Notes under the pieces: generated by a model | Database searches by the model: none | What the model was told of the DNA's origin: nothing | Seen by the model: the letters and a program-made list of their open reading frames with translations, nothing else | Source: AC-56 sp963798705 | GTDB taxonomy: Bacteria > Actinomycetota > Thermoleophilia > Solirubrobacterales > 70-9 | Assembly: GCA_963798705.1 (NCBI GenBank) | Contig: CAWCTW010000003.1 | Location: 1-64,000, forward strand | Length of the DNA stretch: 64,000 nt | Direction of reading: 5' to 3' | Part shown: one piece after another, positions 7,918 to 16,195 of the stretch | Position numbering within the stretch: the first letter of the stretch is position 1 | Layout of the letters: every line of letters begins with the position of its first letter | Program-made: the position numbers and the translations under genes

Positions 7918-8419
7918 GCGGCGAATCGCCTACGCCGACTCCTCGGCCCTGGTGAAGCTCGTCATCGACGAGCCCGAGAGCGATGCACTGGTGCGCCACC
8001 TCGCGCGCGGGCAGCTACTCGCGACGAGCCGCATCGCGCTGGTCGAGGTGCTGCGCGCGACCGCGGTTGCGAACCCGTCGCCCGAGGTGCGGCAGGAGAC
8101 GGAGAGGCTGCTCGCCTCCTGCATGCTGGTCGATGTCACCGATGCTCTTCTCCGTGCCGCGGCGGGGCTTGCCTCGGAGTCGGTCAGAACGCTCGACGCG
8201 ATCCATCTGGCCAGCGCCCTGCGGATCGAGGCGGACGAGCTCCTCGCCTACGATCGCCGGCTCGCGACAGCGGGCGCCGAACGTGGACTCGACGCGTTGA
8301 GCCCGGGCGCAGCCCCCAATGACGATCGACGTGCGATTCCCGACGGACTCGTGCGACGATTGCCTGGATGCGGAGCTCGCCGACGGACGCAGTGGGCCGA
8401 GAGGACTTTGACGTTCTGA
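7907..8419 (+). CDS. PIN-domain toxin (VapC family)
   Basis: VapC-type ribonuclease toxin: YADSSALVKLVIDEPESD with the first catalytic Asp, a LVEVLRAT acidic segment, TLDAIHLASALRIEADELLA with the next Asp, and YDRRLATAGAERGL. The first ATG/GTG (7952) lies after the catalytic Asp. The real start must therefore be upstream, and CTG 7907, overlapping the antitoxin end, is the best candidate. About 35 residues after the normal VapC end (APNDDRRAIPDG...) look non-conserved, perhaps from loss of the original stop. Confidence 0.78.
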   Translation: MSAERRIAYADSSALVKLVIDEPESDALVRHLARGQLLATSRIALVEVLRATAVANPSPEVRQETERLLASCMLVDVTDALLRAAAGLASESVRTLDAIHLASALRIEADELLAYDRRLATAGAERGLDALSPGAAPNDDRRAIPDGLVRRLPGCGARRRTQWAERTLTF

Positions 8420-8438
8420 GGCGCTCGCGCCACGGCCG

Positions 8439-9884
8439 ATGAGCGACGACCTGCACTACATCTCGGCGGCCGAGGCGCTGCGGCGCTTTCGCGAGCGAAG
8501 CCTGTCGCCGGTCGAGCTCCTGGACGCGGTGATCGAACGGGCCGAGGAGGTCGAGCCGGCGATCAACGCCTTCTTCCACACCCGCTACGAGGAGGCGCGG
8601 AGCGAGGCTCGCGCGGCGGAGGCGCGCTACGGCGGCAGGGGAGAGGAGCCGCGAGCGCTGGAGGGGATCCCGCTCGCGGTCAAGGACGAGGAGGCGATCG
8701 AGGGCCAGCCCTGCACCGAGGGCTCGGTGCTGTTCGCCGGGGAGATCGCCGACCACACGACGGCGTTCGCCGAGCGGGTGCTCGCGGCCGGGGCGATCGT
8801 CCACGCGCGCACGACCCAGCCCGAGTTCGCGGCCGCCGGGTTCACCCACTCGCCGCTTCACGGCGTGACCCGCAACCCGTGGAATCCGCGCTACACGCCC
8901 GGCGGCTCCTCCGGCGGCTCGGGGGCGGCGCTGGCGGCGGGCACCACCACGCTCGCCAGCGGCTCCGACATCGCGGGGTCGATCCGCCTGCCGGCCTCGA
9001 TGAGCGGCGTCGTCGGCTTCAAGCCCCCGTACGGGCGCGTTCCCGTCGACCCGCCGTTCAACCTCGACACCTACTGCCACACCGGCCCGATGGCCCGCAC
9101 GGTGGCCGACGCGGCGCTGTTCGAGAACGTCGTCGCCGGCCCCGACCCCCGCGACGTCGCCACGCTGCGGCCCAAGTACCTGCTTCCTGACCGCTTCGAT
9201 GGGATCGAGGGCCTGCGGATCGCGCTGTCGCCCGACCTCGGCAGCTGGCCGCTGGACCCGGAGGTGCGCGAGAACACGATTCGCACGGCAGAGGCGCTGC
9301 GCGATGCGGGAGCCGAGGTCGAGGAGGTCGATCTGCGGATCCCGCGCGACCGGGTGATGGAGGCGGTGGCGATCCACTTCAAGCTCGGGTTCGGCGCCTG
9401 GATCGCGGCCGAGGCGGCGTCGCGGCCCGACGAGATCACCGCCTATGCGAGGGCGACCGCGGACTGGGCCGAGCGCGTCGCCGCCGGCCGGACCTTCATC
9501 GACGAGGCCGCGATCGAGGCACAGGTGTATGAGCCGATCGGGGAGCTGTTCGAGGCCTACGACGGCCTCGTCTGCGCGACGATGGGCACGACCGAGATCC
9601 TCGCCGGCGACGACTACACGGAGACGATGGTCGAGGTCGACGGGCAGCCGCACGACTACTACCTCGAGACGTTCCTCACCCCGGTGTTCAACATCTGCTC
9701 GCCGTGCCCGGTGCTGAACGTCCCCTCCGGGTTTGCTTCAAACGGCGTCCCGACCGGGATCCAGATCGTCGCGCGCACCTACGACGATGTGACCGCGTTT
9801 CGGATCGCGGCGGCGATCGAGGCGGCGGCGCCGTGGTTCGGCGGGCCCGAGAGCCGGCCCGGGGCGCTGTCCCGAACGGAATGA
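8439..9884 (+). CDS. Amidase signature family amidase
   Basis: 481 residues, usual length for the amidase signature family (GatA/AtzF/6-aminohexanoate hydrolase type). The Ser-cisSer-Lys triad is visible: Lys82 (GIPLAVKDEE), cis-Ser157 (TPGGSSGGSGAALAAG) and nucleophile Ser181 (GSDIAGSIRLPAS). It hydrolyses an amide bond of unknown substrate in the cytoplasm. There is no GatB or GatC neighbour, so a tRNA amidotransferase role is unlikely. It stands alone between the toxin genes and a small Zn-type protein. Confidence 0.9.
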   Translation: MSDDLHYISAAEALRRFRERSLSPVELLDAVIERAEEVEPAINAFFHTRYEEARSEARAAEARYGGRGEEPRALEGIPLAVKDEEAIEGQPCTEGSVLFAGEIADHTTAFAERVLAAGAIVHARTTQPEFAAAGFTHSPLHGVTRNPWNPRYTPGGSSGGSGAALAAGTTTLASGSDIAGSIRLPASMSGVVGFKPPYGRVPVDPPFNLDTYCHTGPMARTVADAALFENVVAGPDPRDVATLRPKYLLPDRFDGIEGLRIALSPDLGSWPLDPEVRENTIRTAEALRDAGAEVEEVDLRIPRDRVMEAVAIHFKLGFGAWIAAEAASRPDEITAYARATADWAERVAAGRTFIDEAAIEAQVYEPIGELFEAYDGLVCATMGTTEILAGDDYTETMVEVDGQPHDYYLETFLTPVFNICSPCPVLNVPSGFASNGVPTGIQIVARTYDDVTAFRIAAAIEAAAPWFGGPESRPGALSRTE

Positions 9885-9997
9885 GCAAACGCCCCCGCCG
9901 CTTGCTCCTCGAAGCGCACGAGGAAGCGCTCGCGCCTCATTCGATCAGGCCCCTTCCGGCGCTTCGCGATCTCGCGGCCGGTCGCGGGGCTGTCAAA

Positions 9998-10177
9998 TCA
10001 GCTTATGGTGAGCTTCCGCGCCGCCCCCGAAGCCGCGGGGTCGTGGCCATTTGGACTCGAGCGCCCGCACCTGGTCTCGAGCCGGTGGCTCTCTCCGCAG
10101 ATCGGGCAGGGCGGGGGATCGGCGGGTTCCGGCACCGCCAGCATCTCCACGAATTCACGTGCTTTCTGCTCATTCAT
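9998..10177 (-). CDS. Small protein with a CPICGESH zinc knuckle
   Basis: 59 residues beginning MNEQKAREFVEMLAVPEPAD, followed by PPPCPICGESHRLETRCG. The pattern is an amphipathic N-terminal helix, then CxxCxxxH...C, a possible single zinc site. ATG 10177 is preferred because the helix begins there; the frame is open to 10252. The family is not recognised. Codon use fits a real gene better than the opposite strand does. Confidence 0.45.
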   Translation of the reverse strand: MNEQKAREFVEMLAVPEPADPPPCPICGESHRLETRCGRSSPNGHDPAASGAARKLTIS

Positions 10178-10323
10178 CTCATCAATGACGCTAGCAGCGC
10201 GTATTTGAGGCGGGATCGCCAACCGCTCGGCGCCCGAACACGTCGCGGACACGCGACGGCAGCATGTTCATCGCGGCGCTGAGCGATTGGAAGCAGTCGT
10301 CGACGGTGCGAAGATCGTGATCG

Positions 10324-11182
10324 ATGGCGATTCACCCCAGCCTTCGCCGGGGGCCCGACGCGATCAGCCCCACCGCCCACTACACGGGGCAGGTCTGGGT
10401 GCGACACGGGCTCTCGCACCCGGAGCTCGCCACCTGGGAGGGGCGCGCGTTGTTCGAGGCGCTTCGTCCCGCGATGATCGCGTCCCGCGCGCGTCGGCGG
10501 GCCGACGCTCGAGGGGTTGCTGCTCGCCCGCCACCGGGTCATCGACGATCTGCTGGGGCGAGAGATCGAGGCTGGACGCATCAGCCAGGTGATCGAGCCG
10601 GCGTGTGGCATGTCCCCTCGCGGCTGGCGCTTCATGCGCCGCTACGGCGACGATCTGACCTACGTCGAGGCCGATCTGCCCGCGATGGCGGAGCGCAAGC
10701 GCGGCGCCCTCGCCCGGATGGGTTCGTTGAGCGACCGCCACCGGGTGGCCGAGGTCGACGTCCTGCGCGACGACGGTCCGGTGAGCATCGCCTCGATCGC
10801 GGGGGCGCTGGAACCCGACCGCGGGCTGGCGATCGTGACCGAGGGCCTGCTGACGTACTTAGATCGCGAGGCCGTGCTCGCGACCTGCCGCCGCTTTGCC
10901 GCCGCGCTCGCGCGATTCCCGGAGGGCCTGTATCTGGCCGACCTCCGGCTTGACCGTGGCGGTGGCGCCGCGGAGCGGGCCTTCGACGTCGCCTTGTCGA
11001 CCTTCGTGCGAGGAGGCGTCTACAGGCACTTCGCCGACGAAGCCGAAGCGGCGACGGCACTGCGAGCCGCCGGGTTCGATCGCGCTCGGCTGCATCGCTG
11101 CGAGGCGCATCCGGCGGTGAAATCGGCACGTCTTGACCCAGGGGCCGCCCTGGTCCAGGTGATCGAGGCCGCGGCTCGGTGA
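10324..11182 (+). pseudogene. Class I SAM-dependent methyltransferase (LCM/PpmP-like), one frameshift
   Basis: The N-terminus (HPSLRRGPDAISPTAHYTGQ, then VWVRHGLSHPEL) lies in one frame. From about 10490 the rest (GPTLEGLLLARHRVIDDLL, IEPACGMSPRGWRFMRRYG, YVEADLPAMAERKR, VTEGLLTYLDREAV) lies in another, ending at 11182. Together they form a near full-length leucine-carboxyl-methyltransferase-like protein, related to O-methyltransferases near polyketide genes. The motif I region is EPACGMSPRG and the acidic loop is EADLP. The break lies in a G/C-rich run (GCGCGTCGGCGGGCC), so a sequencing error is as likely as true inactivation. Confidence 0.7.
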
Positions 11183-11623
11183 TCTGGCCTCATCCCGCGC
11201 CTTCTCCGCGTTCCGCTCTCGCAGCCGGCGGGCCACCTCGTGCAGCATCTCGCCCCGCCCAAGAACACCCCGTTCGCCGGCGTTCTAAACGAGCAGGAGC
11301 GCCGCGAGATCATCGACGCCGTGGGCTAGGCGCCGCTGCCCACGGATTGCATGAGATGGCTCGTACTTCGACGCGACCTACGGCTACTACGCGCTTCGCG
11401 GGCGGGTGGGCCGGATGCTGGAGGGGGTCATCGCCCGCGCGTCCTGAGCCTCCGACCACGAGCGGCGCCTGAGAGCTGCGGGGATCCCGCAAGAGCCGGC
11501 GCCGCTATGCGGCGCTCGCAGGGTCGCCGTCTGAGTCGGCCCCTCGAAAATGTCCGCAGATAGCGCGGATCGATCGCCGCGCCCCTCTGCTTCCGCCGCG
11601 CCACGGGCTACGGTGGCCGAGGC
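11183..11623. other. Gap with two short coding-like fragments
   Basis: No intact gene is seen. Plus-strand 11201-11329 reads HLVQHLAPPKNTPFAGVLNE and continues QERREIIDAVG to a stop. At 11364-11447 the frame reads YFDATYGYYALRGRVGRMLE, then GVIARAS and a stop. Both look like ends of real proteins but have no starts; they may be relics. I do not recognise either. Confidence 0.3.
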
Positions 11624-12955
11624 ATGAGCGGGAAGCGCAGGCGAGGCAGCTCGGGGCGCTCGAAAAAGAGCGCGAACACCCGCCAACGGGCGCGCCGGCG
11701 GCGCGGCCCCGAGCGTGGCCCCAGCCCGGAAGCGCTCGCGGCCGAGCTCGCCGGTGAGATTGCGGCGGGGGCGCGCCAGAGCGTCCCGGACGTCGAGGGC
11801 GCGCTCGACGCCGAGCTGTTCGCCTCGTGGCTCGTCTCGACCTGGGCCATCAGCGCCGGCGCCGTGATGCACGTCGATCCCGAGGAGGAGATCGGGCTGC
11901 GCGTGGTCACGGCGCTGGAGCGCGCGGGCGACGCGCGTGCCTTGGCGGTGCTGCGCGCGGCGGCGGCCGTGGGCTCCGAGCGGCTTGCCGGGGCCAGCCG
12001 GGACGCGGCGGACCGGCTCGCCGCCTCGGGGGTCGCCGAACCACCCTGGTCGGAAGCCCTCGGTGCCGCGCAGGCGCGTCGCGCGGTCCTCATCCGCGAC
12101 GCCGTCTTCGACGACGCGGCCAACGTCCTCGTCGAGTTCGAGCGCCCCGAGCATCCGTCCTACGCCGTCGGCGTGTTGATCGACCACAACCTCGGTGGGA
12201 TCGCCAAGGACCTCCTCGTCGGGTCGAGCATCGACGAGTACAGGGAGGCGATGAACCGCGTTCCCGATGAGGTGGCCGGGACCGGTCAGCTCCGCTTCGA
12301 CGAGATCGAGCTCGGGGAGGCGGCCGCTCGCTGCCGCGAGGCGCTGTGGCGCACCGAGCACACCCTCGATCCGCAGGTGAGCGAGGACTTCAAGGAGCAG
12401 GTCGCCGCCGTCGCGGCCCACGTTCGCTCGCTGCCGGACGATGGCGAGACGTACGAGCCGGCGGAGATCTCGGCCTCCGAGCGCGACGCCGCGCTGGATG
12501 CCTTTCTGGCCTCGCCCGAGGCCGAGCCGCATGGCGATCGAGACGACCTGCTCGACGTGGCGATGCTCGCGATCGACTTCGGTGCCGATCACGTCGACGG
12601 CGAGGGCCGCCCGCTGCGCTGGAGCCCGGTCGTCGTCGAGCTCTTCATGACCTGGTTCCTGCCGCGCAAGGTGGCCCGTGAGCCCGAGTTCTTCGAGCGC
12701 GCTGTCCCCGAGCTCCTCGTCGCCTGGGTTCGCCACGCGGGCAGGACACGCGGCATCCCGGAGGCGGCGATCGCGGAGGCCGCCGGCGCGGTCGAGGCGT
12801 TTCGCGAGGAGATGGTGGAGCTCGCCGGCGACGAATCCACGTGGGGACCGGCCAAGGCGCTGGCGGCCGCGGCCGAGGAGGCCGGCGTGGACCCCTCAGA
12901 CGAGGCGGCGCTGGCGTCGTTCGTCGACGAGCTCAACGGCCGGCGCGCCGCCTGA
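11624..12955 (+). CDS. Conserved-looking hypothetical protein, 443 aa
   Basis: A long acidic, Ala/Glu-rich protein with a very basic N-terminus (MSGKRRRGSSGRSKKSANTR, then QRARRRRG) that may bind nucleic acid or anchor to it. The remainder is predicted helical (GLRVVTALERAGDARALAVL; EAAARCREALWRTEHTLDPQ) without transmembrane segments or recognisable catalytic motifs. Codon bias is consistent throughout and the ATG is followed at once by the basic tail. I recognise no family. It could act in the nucleoid, but that is inference from charge alone. Confidence 0.7.
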   Translation: MSGKRRRGSSGRSKKSANTRQRARRRRGPERGPSPEALAAELAGEIAAGARQSVPDVEGALDAELFASWLVSTWAISAGAVMHVDPEEEIGLRVVTALERAGDARALAVLRAAAAVGSERLAGASRDAADRLAASGVAEPPWSEALGAAQARRAVLIRDAVFDDAANVLVEFERPEHPSYAVGVLIDHNLGGIAKDLLVGSSIDEYREAMNRVPDEVAGTGQLRFDEIELGEAAARCREALWRTEHTLDPQVSEDFKEQVAAVAAHVRSLPDDGETYEPAEISASERDAALDAFLASPEAEPHGDRDDLLDVAMLAIDFGADHVDGEGRPLRWSPVVVELFMTWFLPRKVAREPEFFERAVPELLVAWVRHAGRTRGIPEAAIAEAAGAVEAFREEMVELAGDESTWGPAKALAAAAEEAGVDPSDEAALASFVDELNGRRAA

Positions 12956-13146
12956 GTAACCAACCCGGCTCGGGGTGCCGGATTGCCCGCCCATGCGTAT
13001 CCGGTTCGCTCACGCTGACGCTCCGATCGCGGTGCGGCGGGCGGAGTTGACGCCTACCCGGGCACCGCCCCCAACGCGAACGGCGGATTTTCGACCGCAT
13101 GGGTGCATATGAGGCCACTCGGCGTGCGACGGAGACGGACTGAGGC

Positions 13147-14298
13147 TCAGAGCGCGCCCGCGTCCGCCGCGGCCTCGGGCGCATCCACGGAAGCCTCGGG
13201 GTGGATCGGACCGCTCGTCTCCCGCAGGCTCTCGCCGCTTCGGCCGGTGCGAACCGCGATCACCTCGGCGAGGACCGAGATCGCCGTCTCCGACGGCGTG
13301 CGGGCGCCGACGTCGAGGCCGCAGGGCGCGTGGATCCCGGCGATCGACCGCTCGTCGAGCCCGGCGTCACGCAGGCGCTCGGCGCGGCGCTCCTGGGTGC
13401 GGCGGCTGCCGAGCGCGCCGACGTATCCCGCATCGGTGGCGAGCGCCGCCCTCAGTGCGGGCTCGTCGAACTTCGGATCGTGGGTGAACACCAGCACCAC
13501 GTCGCGCGGCCCGAGCTGCTGCCCCTGCAGATAGCGGTCCGGCCAATCGACGACGACCTCGGCGTTCTGCGAGAACCGCGGGCTCCTGGCGAACGGCTCG
13601 CGTGCGTCGCAGATCGTGACCTTGTAGCCGATGTCGCTGGCGACCTTCGCCATCTCCGAGGAGAAGTCGATCGCGCCGAAGATCAGCATCCTGGGGGGAG
13701 TCGCGAAGGCCTGGATGTACACGGCCACCTCGGAGCCCATCACCTCCCCGCCGGCGCCGTAGCGGCGGATCCGCGAAACCCCCTCGTCGAGCTGCCCGCG
13801 CGCGTCGCGCACGACCGAGCGATCGAGCAGATCGGTGACCCCGAGGCTGCCGACGACGCGGTCCTCGAGGATCGACATCGATGCCCCCGCACGGTCGCCG
13901 TCGAGCAGGGTTCCCCTTGCCACCGGCTGATCCGCGGCGCGCGCGGCGGCGACGGCCTCGAGCGACTCCAGTGAGTGGTCTCCGAGCTCGTTCACGAACA
14001 CGCGGACGGTGCCTCCGCACATCAGGCCCACGCCGAGCGCCTCCTCGTCGGAGACGCCGTAGGTCACGACCTTCGCCTCGCCGCCCGCGAGGATGCGCTC
14101 GGCCTCCTCGACCAGCGCTGCCTCGACGCAGCCGCCGGTCACCGATCCCTCGATGTCCCCGCGGTCGTCGATCAGCATCTGCGCGCCCGGGTCGAGCGGG
14201 GCGGAGCCGATTCGATCCACGAGCGCCGCGCTGACGACCCGCCGCCCCTCGCGCAGCCAGTCGACCGCGATCCGCTCCGAACTCGACAAGGCGTTCAC
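13147..14298 (-). CDS. XdhC/CoxI family molybdenum hydroxylase accessory protein
   Basis: 383 residues with both XdhC parts. The N-terminal CoxI-type domain reads APLDPGAQMLIDDRGDIEGS VTGGCVEAALVEEA, with GVGLMCGGTVRVFVNEL. The C-terminal Rossmann-like domain reads PRMLIFGAIDFSSEMAKVAS, YKVTICDAREPF, GALGSRRTQERRAERL and GLDVGARTPSETAISVLAEV. XdhC proteins bind molybdenum cofactor and mediate its sulfuration and insertion into xanthine-dehydrogenase-family enzymes. It is divergent from the membrane-protein/cox genes that follow, and is one of two XdhC-type proteins in this island. Confidence 0.88.
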   Translation of the reverse strand: MNALSSSERIAVDWLREGRRVVSAALVDRIGSAPLDPGAQMLIDDRGDIEGSVTGGCVEAALVEEAERILAGGEAKVVTYGVSDEEALGVGLMCGGTVRVFVNELGDHSLESLEAVAAARAADQPVARGTLLDGDRAGASMSILEDRVVGSLGVTDLLDRSVVRDARGQLDEGVSRIRRYGAGGEVMGSEVAVYIQAFATPPRMLIFGAIDFSSEMAKVASDIGYKVTICDAREPFARSPRFSQNAEVVVDWPDRYLQGQQLGPRDVVLVFTHDPKFDEPALRAALATDAGYVGALGSRRTQERRAERLRDAGLDERSIAGIHAPCGLDVGARTPSETAISVLAEVIAVRTGRSGESLRETSGPIHPEASVDAPEAAADAGAL

Positions 14299-14458
14299 GT
14301 CTCCTCCGATCCCAGGCTAGAGGATCGATTCCAAACCTCCGCGCGCCCCCAAGCCCGGTGTGCGTCGCTGGTAGGGTTGCCCGGAGGAGAGCAGTGCAGG
14401 AGCACGTCGTGGAGGAGCACGGGATGGCGATCCAACCGCGTCAGTTCGAGGCCCATTC

Positions 14459-14716
14459 GTGCTGATCGCTGCGTCCACGGGCTGGGTCGTGGGGATCATC
14501 CTCGGCGTCGTCGTGATCGCGGTCGCGGCGGCGATCGTGATCACGATCGTGGCACTGGCGGCCAGGATCGCGCGCCAGGCGAGGACGGCGGAGGAGGGAG
14601 TCGCCGCGGTTCGCCGGCAGACCGCCGAGCTCGGCGGCATCGAGCGGATCAACGACTCCGGCGTGAGGATCCTGCACGCCGCCCGCGCGCTGCGGAAGGT
14701 GGCGGTGGGGAGATGA
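14459..14716 (+). CDS. Small membrane protein 1 of the cox-linked cluster
   Basis: 85 residues starting at GTG 14459. One strong N-terminal transmembrane helix (WVVGIILGVVVIAVAAAIVI, then TIVALA) is followed by a cytosolic helical tail (ARIARQARTAEEGVAAVRRQ to GVRILHAARALRKV). The stop overlaps the next start (ATGA at 14713-14716). No family is recognised. Topology (N-out helix, then amphipathic tail) is shared with the following genes, suggesting a set of related partners. Confidence 0.65.
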   Translation: MLIAASTGWVVGIILGVVVIAVAAAIVITIVALAARIARQARTAEEGVAAVRRQTAELGGIERINDSGVRILHAARALRKVAVGR

Positions 14717-15010
14717 TCCTCGTCGCGACCTCGGGGACCACCTACTGGACGATCGCGCTGATCATCGGGCTCGTCGCGGCGCTCGCGGTCGCGGCCCTGC
14801 TGGTGATGCTCCTCCTGCAGGTGGAGCGGATCAAGCGGTCGGTCGACGGGCTGCTGCGGGATCGCCGGCGAGGTCGGGGCGAACACGGCGAACATCCCGC
14901 AGCTCGAGGCCACGGCGCCCGTGCTCGGTCAGATCGTCGACGAGGCGGTCGTCCAGGACGGCTACATGAACGCGCTCACCGACGGGTTCGGCGAGCGGGT
15001 CGAGGCATGA
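14713..15010 (+). pseudogene. Small membrane protein 2 of the cox-linked cluster, one frameshift
   Basis: It starts at ATG 14713: ATSGTTYWTIALIIGLVAAL then AVAALLVMLLLQVERIKRSV, one transmembrane helix. Near 14858 the frame changes. The natural continuation is IAGEVGANTANIPQLEATAP, then VLGQIVDEAVVQDGYMNALTD, ending at TGA 15008-15010, which overlaps the next ATG at 15007. The ends fit the operon spacing exactly, so the protein (about 98 residues) is probably intact in life and the break is a sequence error, or it is newly mutated. Confidence 0.6.
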
Positions 15011-15285
15011 GCACCACCGACGTCCAGATCCTGCTCAGCGTCGTGCTCGCGCTCGTGGTCATCGCGGTGCTGGCCGTCGCGCTGATCCTCGTGCGGCGGC
15101 GCCTGGAGGCGATCTCCGAGGGTCTGGGCACGCTCGCGTCCGCGCTCGACGACGTCGAGGCCCGGCATCTCCGGCCGCTGGAGCCGGCGGTCAAGGCGAT
15201 CAACGCCCAGTTCGAGGTGATCCTCGGGGCCCTGCCGGGGATCGCCCGCAAGGCCGCGGTCGTGGCGGAGCGGAGGCCGCGATGA
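15007..15285 (+). CDS. Small membrane protein 3 of the cox-linked cluster
   Basis: 92 residues (MSTTDVQILLSVVLALVVIA...). A single N-terminal transmembrane helix is followed by an amphipathic tail (RRRLEAISEGLGTLASALDD, then LEPAVKAINAQFEVILGALP). It overlaps both neighbours by 4 bases (ATGA), so translation is coupled. The tail has heptad-like spacing, as in the next two proteins, which could allow hetero-oligomers. No known domain. Confidence 0.7.
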   Translation: MSTTDVQILLSVVLALVVIAVLAVALILVRRRLEAISEGLGTLASALDDVEARHLRPLEPAVKAINAQFEVILGALPGIARKAAVVAERRPR

Positions 15286-15557
15286 CCCTGTGGTGGATCG
15301 GAAGCATCGTCCTTGTGGTCGTCGTGCTGCCGGTGGTCGTCTATCTGCTCAGCGGCGTGCTCGCCGCAGCGAAGAGCATCGTCCCCTCGGTCGAGAGGAT
15401 CGCGAGCGTCGCGGACGCGGGGTCGAAGGATCTCGACTCCGCCGCGCTCCTGGTGACGACGCGCGACCAGGTGACGCGCGTGGTGGCCGGAGTCGCCGAG
15501 TACGGCGGCTCGCTCGACGTCATCGTCGACGACGCGGAGGAAGGGCAGAGGACGTGA
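15282..15557 (+). CDS. Small membrane protein 4 of the cox-linked cluster
   Basis: 91 residues (MTLWWIGSIVLVVVVLPVVV...). One membrane helix (5-22) is followed by SVERIASVADAGSKDLDSAA and TRDQVTRVVAGVAEYGGSLD, then an acidic end. It overlaps the previous stop by 4 bases and the next GTG start by 4. Its function is unknown; membership in a five-gene coupled set is the main clue. Confidence 0.7.
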   Translation: MTLWWIGSIVLVVVVLPVVVYLLSGVLAAAKSIVPSVERIASVADAGSKDLDSAALLVTTRDQVTRVVAGVAEYGGSLDVIVDDAEEGQRT

Positions 15558-16192
15558 CCGTCGTCGCCGTCGTCGCGCCGGCCGTGGTGATGATCGTCGC
15601 CGTCGTGTTGATCGTGCTGGCGCTGGTCTACTACCTCGTCTCGGTGATCGTGGCGCTGCGCAGGATCACGGCCGGCCTCGACCAGGTGATCTCGGGGGTC
15701 GGCGAGATCGTCGACAAGAGCGCGCCGGTCAACGAGATCGTCGGCGGGATCAACGAGCAGCTCGACGCGGGGGTGGGCCTGCTGGAGGGCCTGCTGGTGA
15801 AGAAGGCCGGGCTGACCGACGCCATGGGCCTGATCGACGGCATCTATCCCGGAGCCGCGGCTGCGGGGCTGCGGGACTTCCCGGAGAGCACCCGGATCCA
15901 TCCGCCGCGGATCGGCGAGGTCTACACCAAGGGCACCCTGACCCTCGCGCGCCTCGGCCGCGAGGCGCCGATCGCCGCCGCGAGCCCGGCGGGGGGCGAG
16001 GTGCTGAGGGACGTCGAGAGCGGAAGCCTCTCCGCGCGGCTCCTGTACCCATCCGTGCGTCACGAGCGGCCGGAGACGCTGCCGAGGTCGCCGGTCATCG
16101 GCACCGACGCCCCGGTCTCCTACGAGCAGCGCGAGGACATCGGCGCTCCCAGAAAGCGGCTTCCGGCGCGCGATTCGAGCGCAGAGGAGTAG
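15554..16192 (+). CDS. Membrane protein 5 of the cox-linked cluster
   Basis: 212 residues from GTG 15554, the largest of the set. An N-terminal helix (APAVVMIVAVVLIVLALVYY, then LVSVIVAL) is followed by a DUF948-like or methyl-accepting-like helical segment (RRITAGLDQVISGVGEIVDK; NEIVGGINEQLDAGVGLLEG). The soluble tail is proline-rich, basic at its very end and low in conservation signals. It ends three bases before the TTG start of coxM, with the GAGGAG at its end serving as the coxM ribosome site. A role in holding the CO dehydrogenase at the membrane is inference from position only. Confidence 0.65.
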   Translation: MTVVAVVAPAVVMIVAVVLIVLALVYYLVSVIVALRRITAGLDQVISGVGEIVDKSAPVNEIVGGINEQLDAGVGLLEGLLVKKAGLTDAMGLIDGIYPGAAAAGLRDFPESTRIHPPRIGEVYTKGTLTLARLGREAPIAAASPAGGEVLRDVESGSLSARLLYPSVRHERPETLPRSPVIGTDAPVSYEQREDIGAPRKRLPARDSSAEE

Positions 16193-16195
16193 CGG

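Noticed and set aside
11040..11110. A GGTTCGATC stretch that resembled a tRNA T-arm
   Set aside because: It is inside the methyltransferase coding frame and no acceptor or anticodon stems can be formed around it. No tRNA gene was found in the window.
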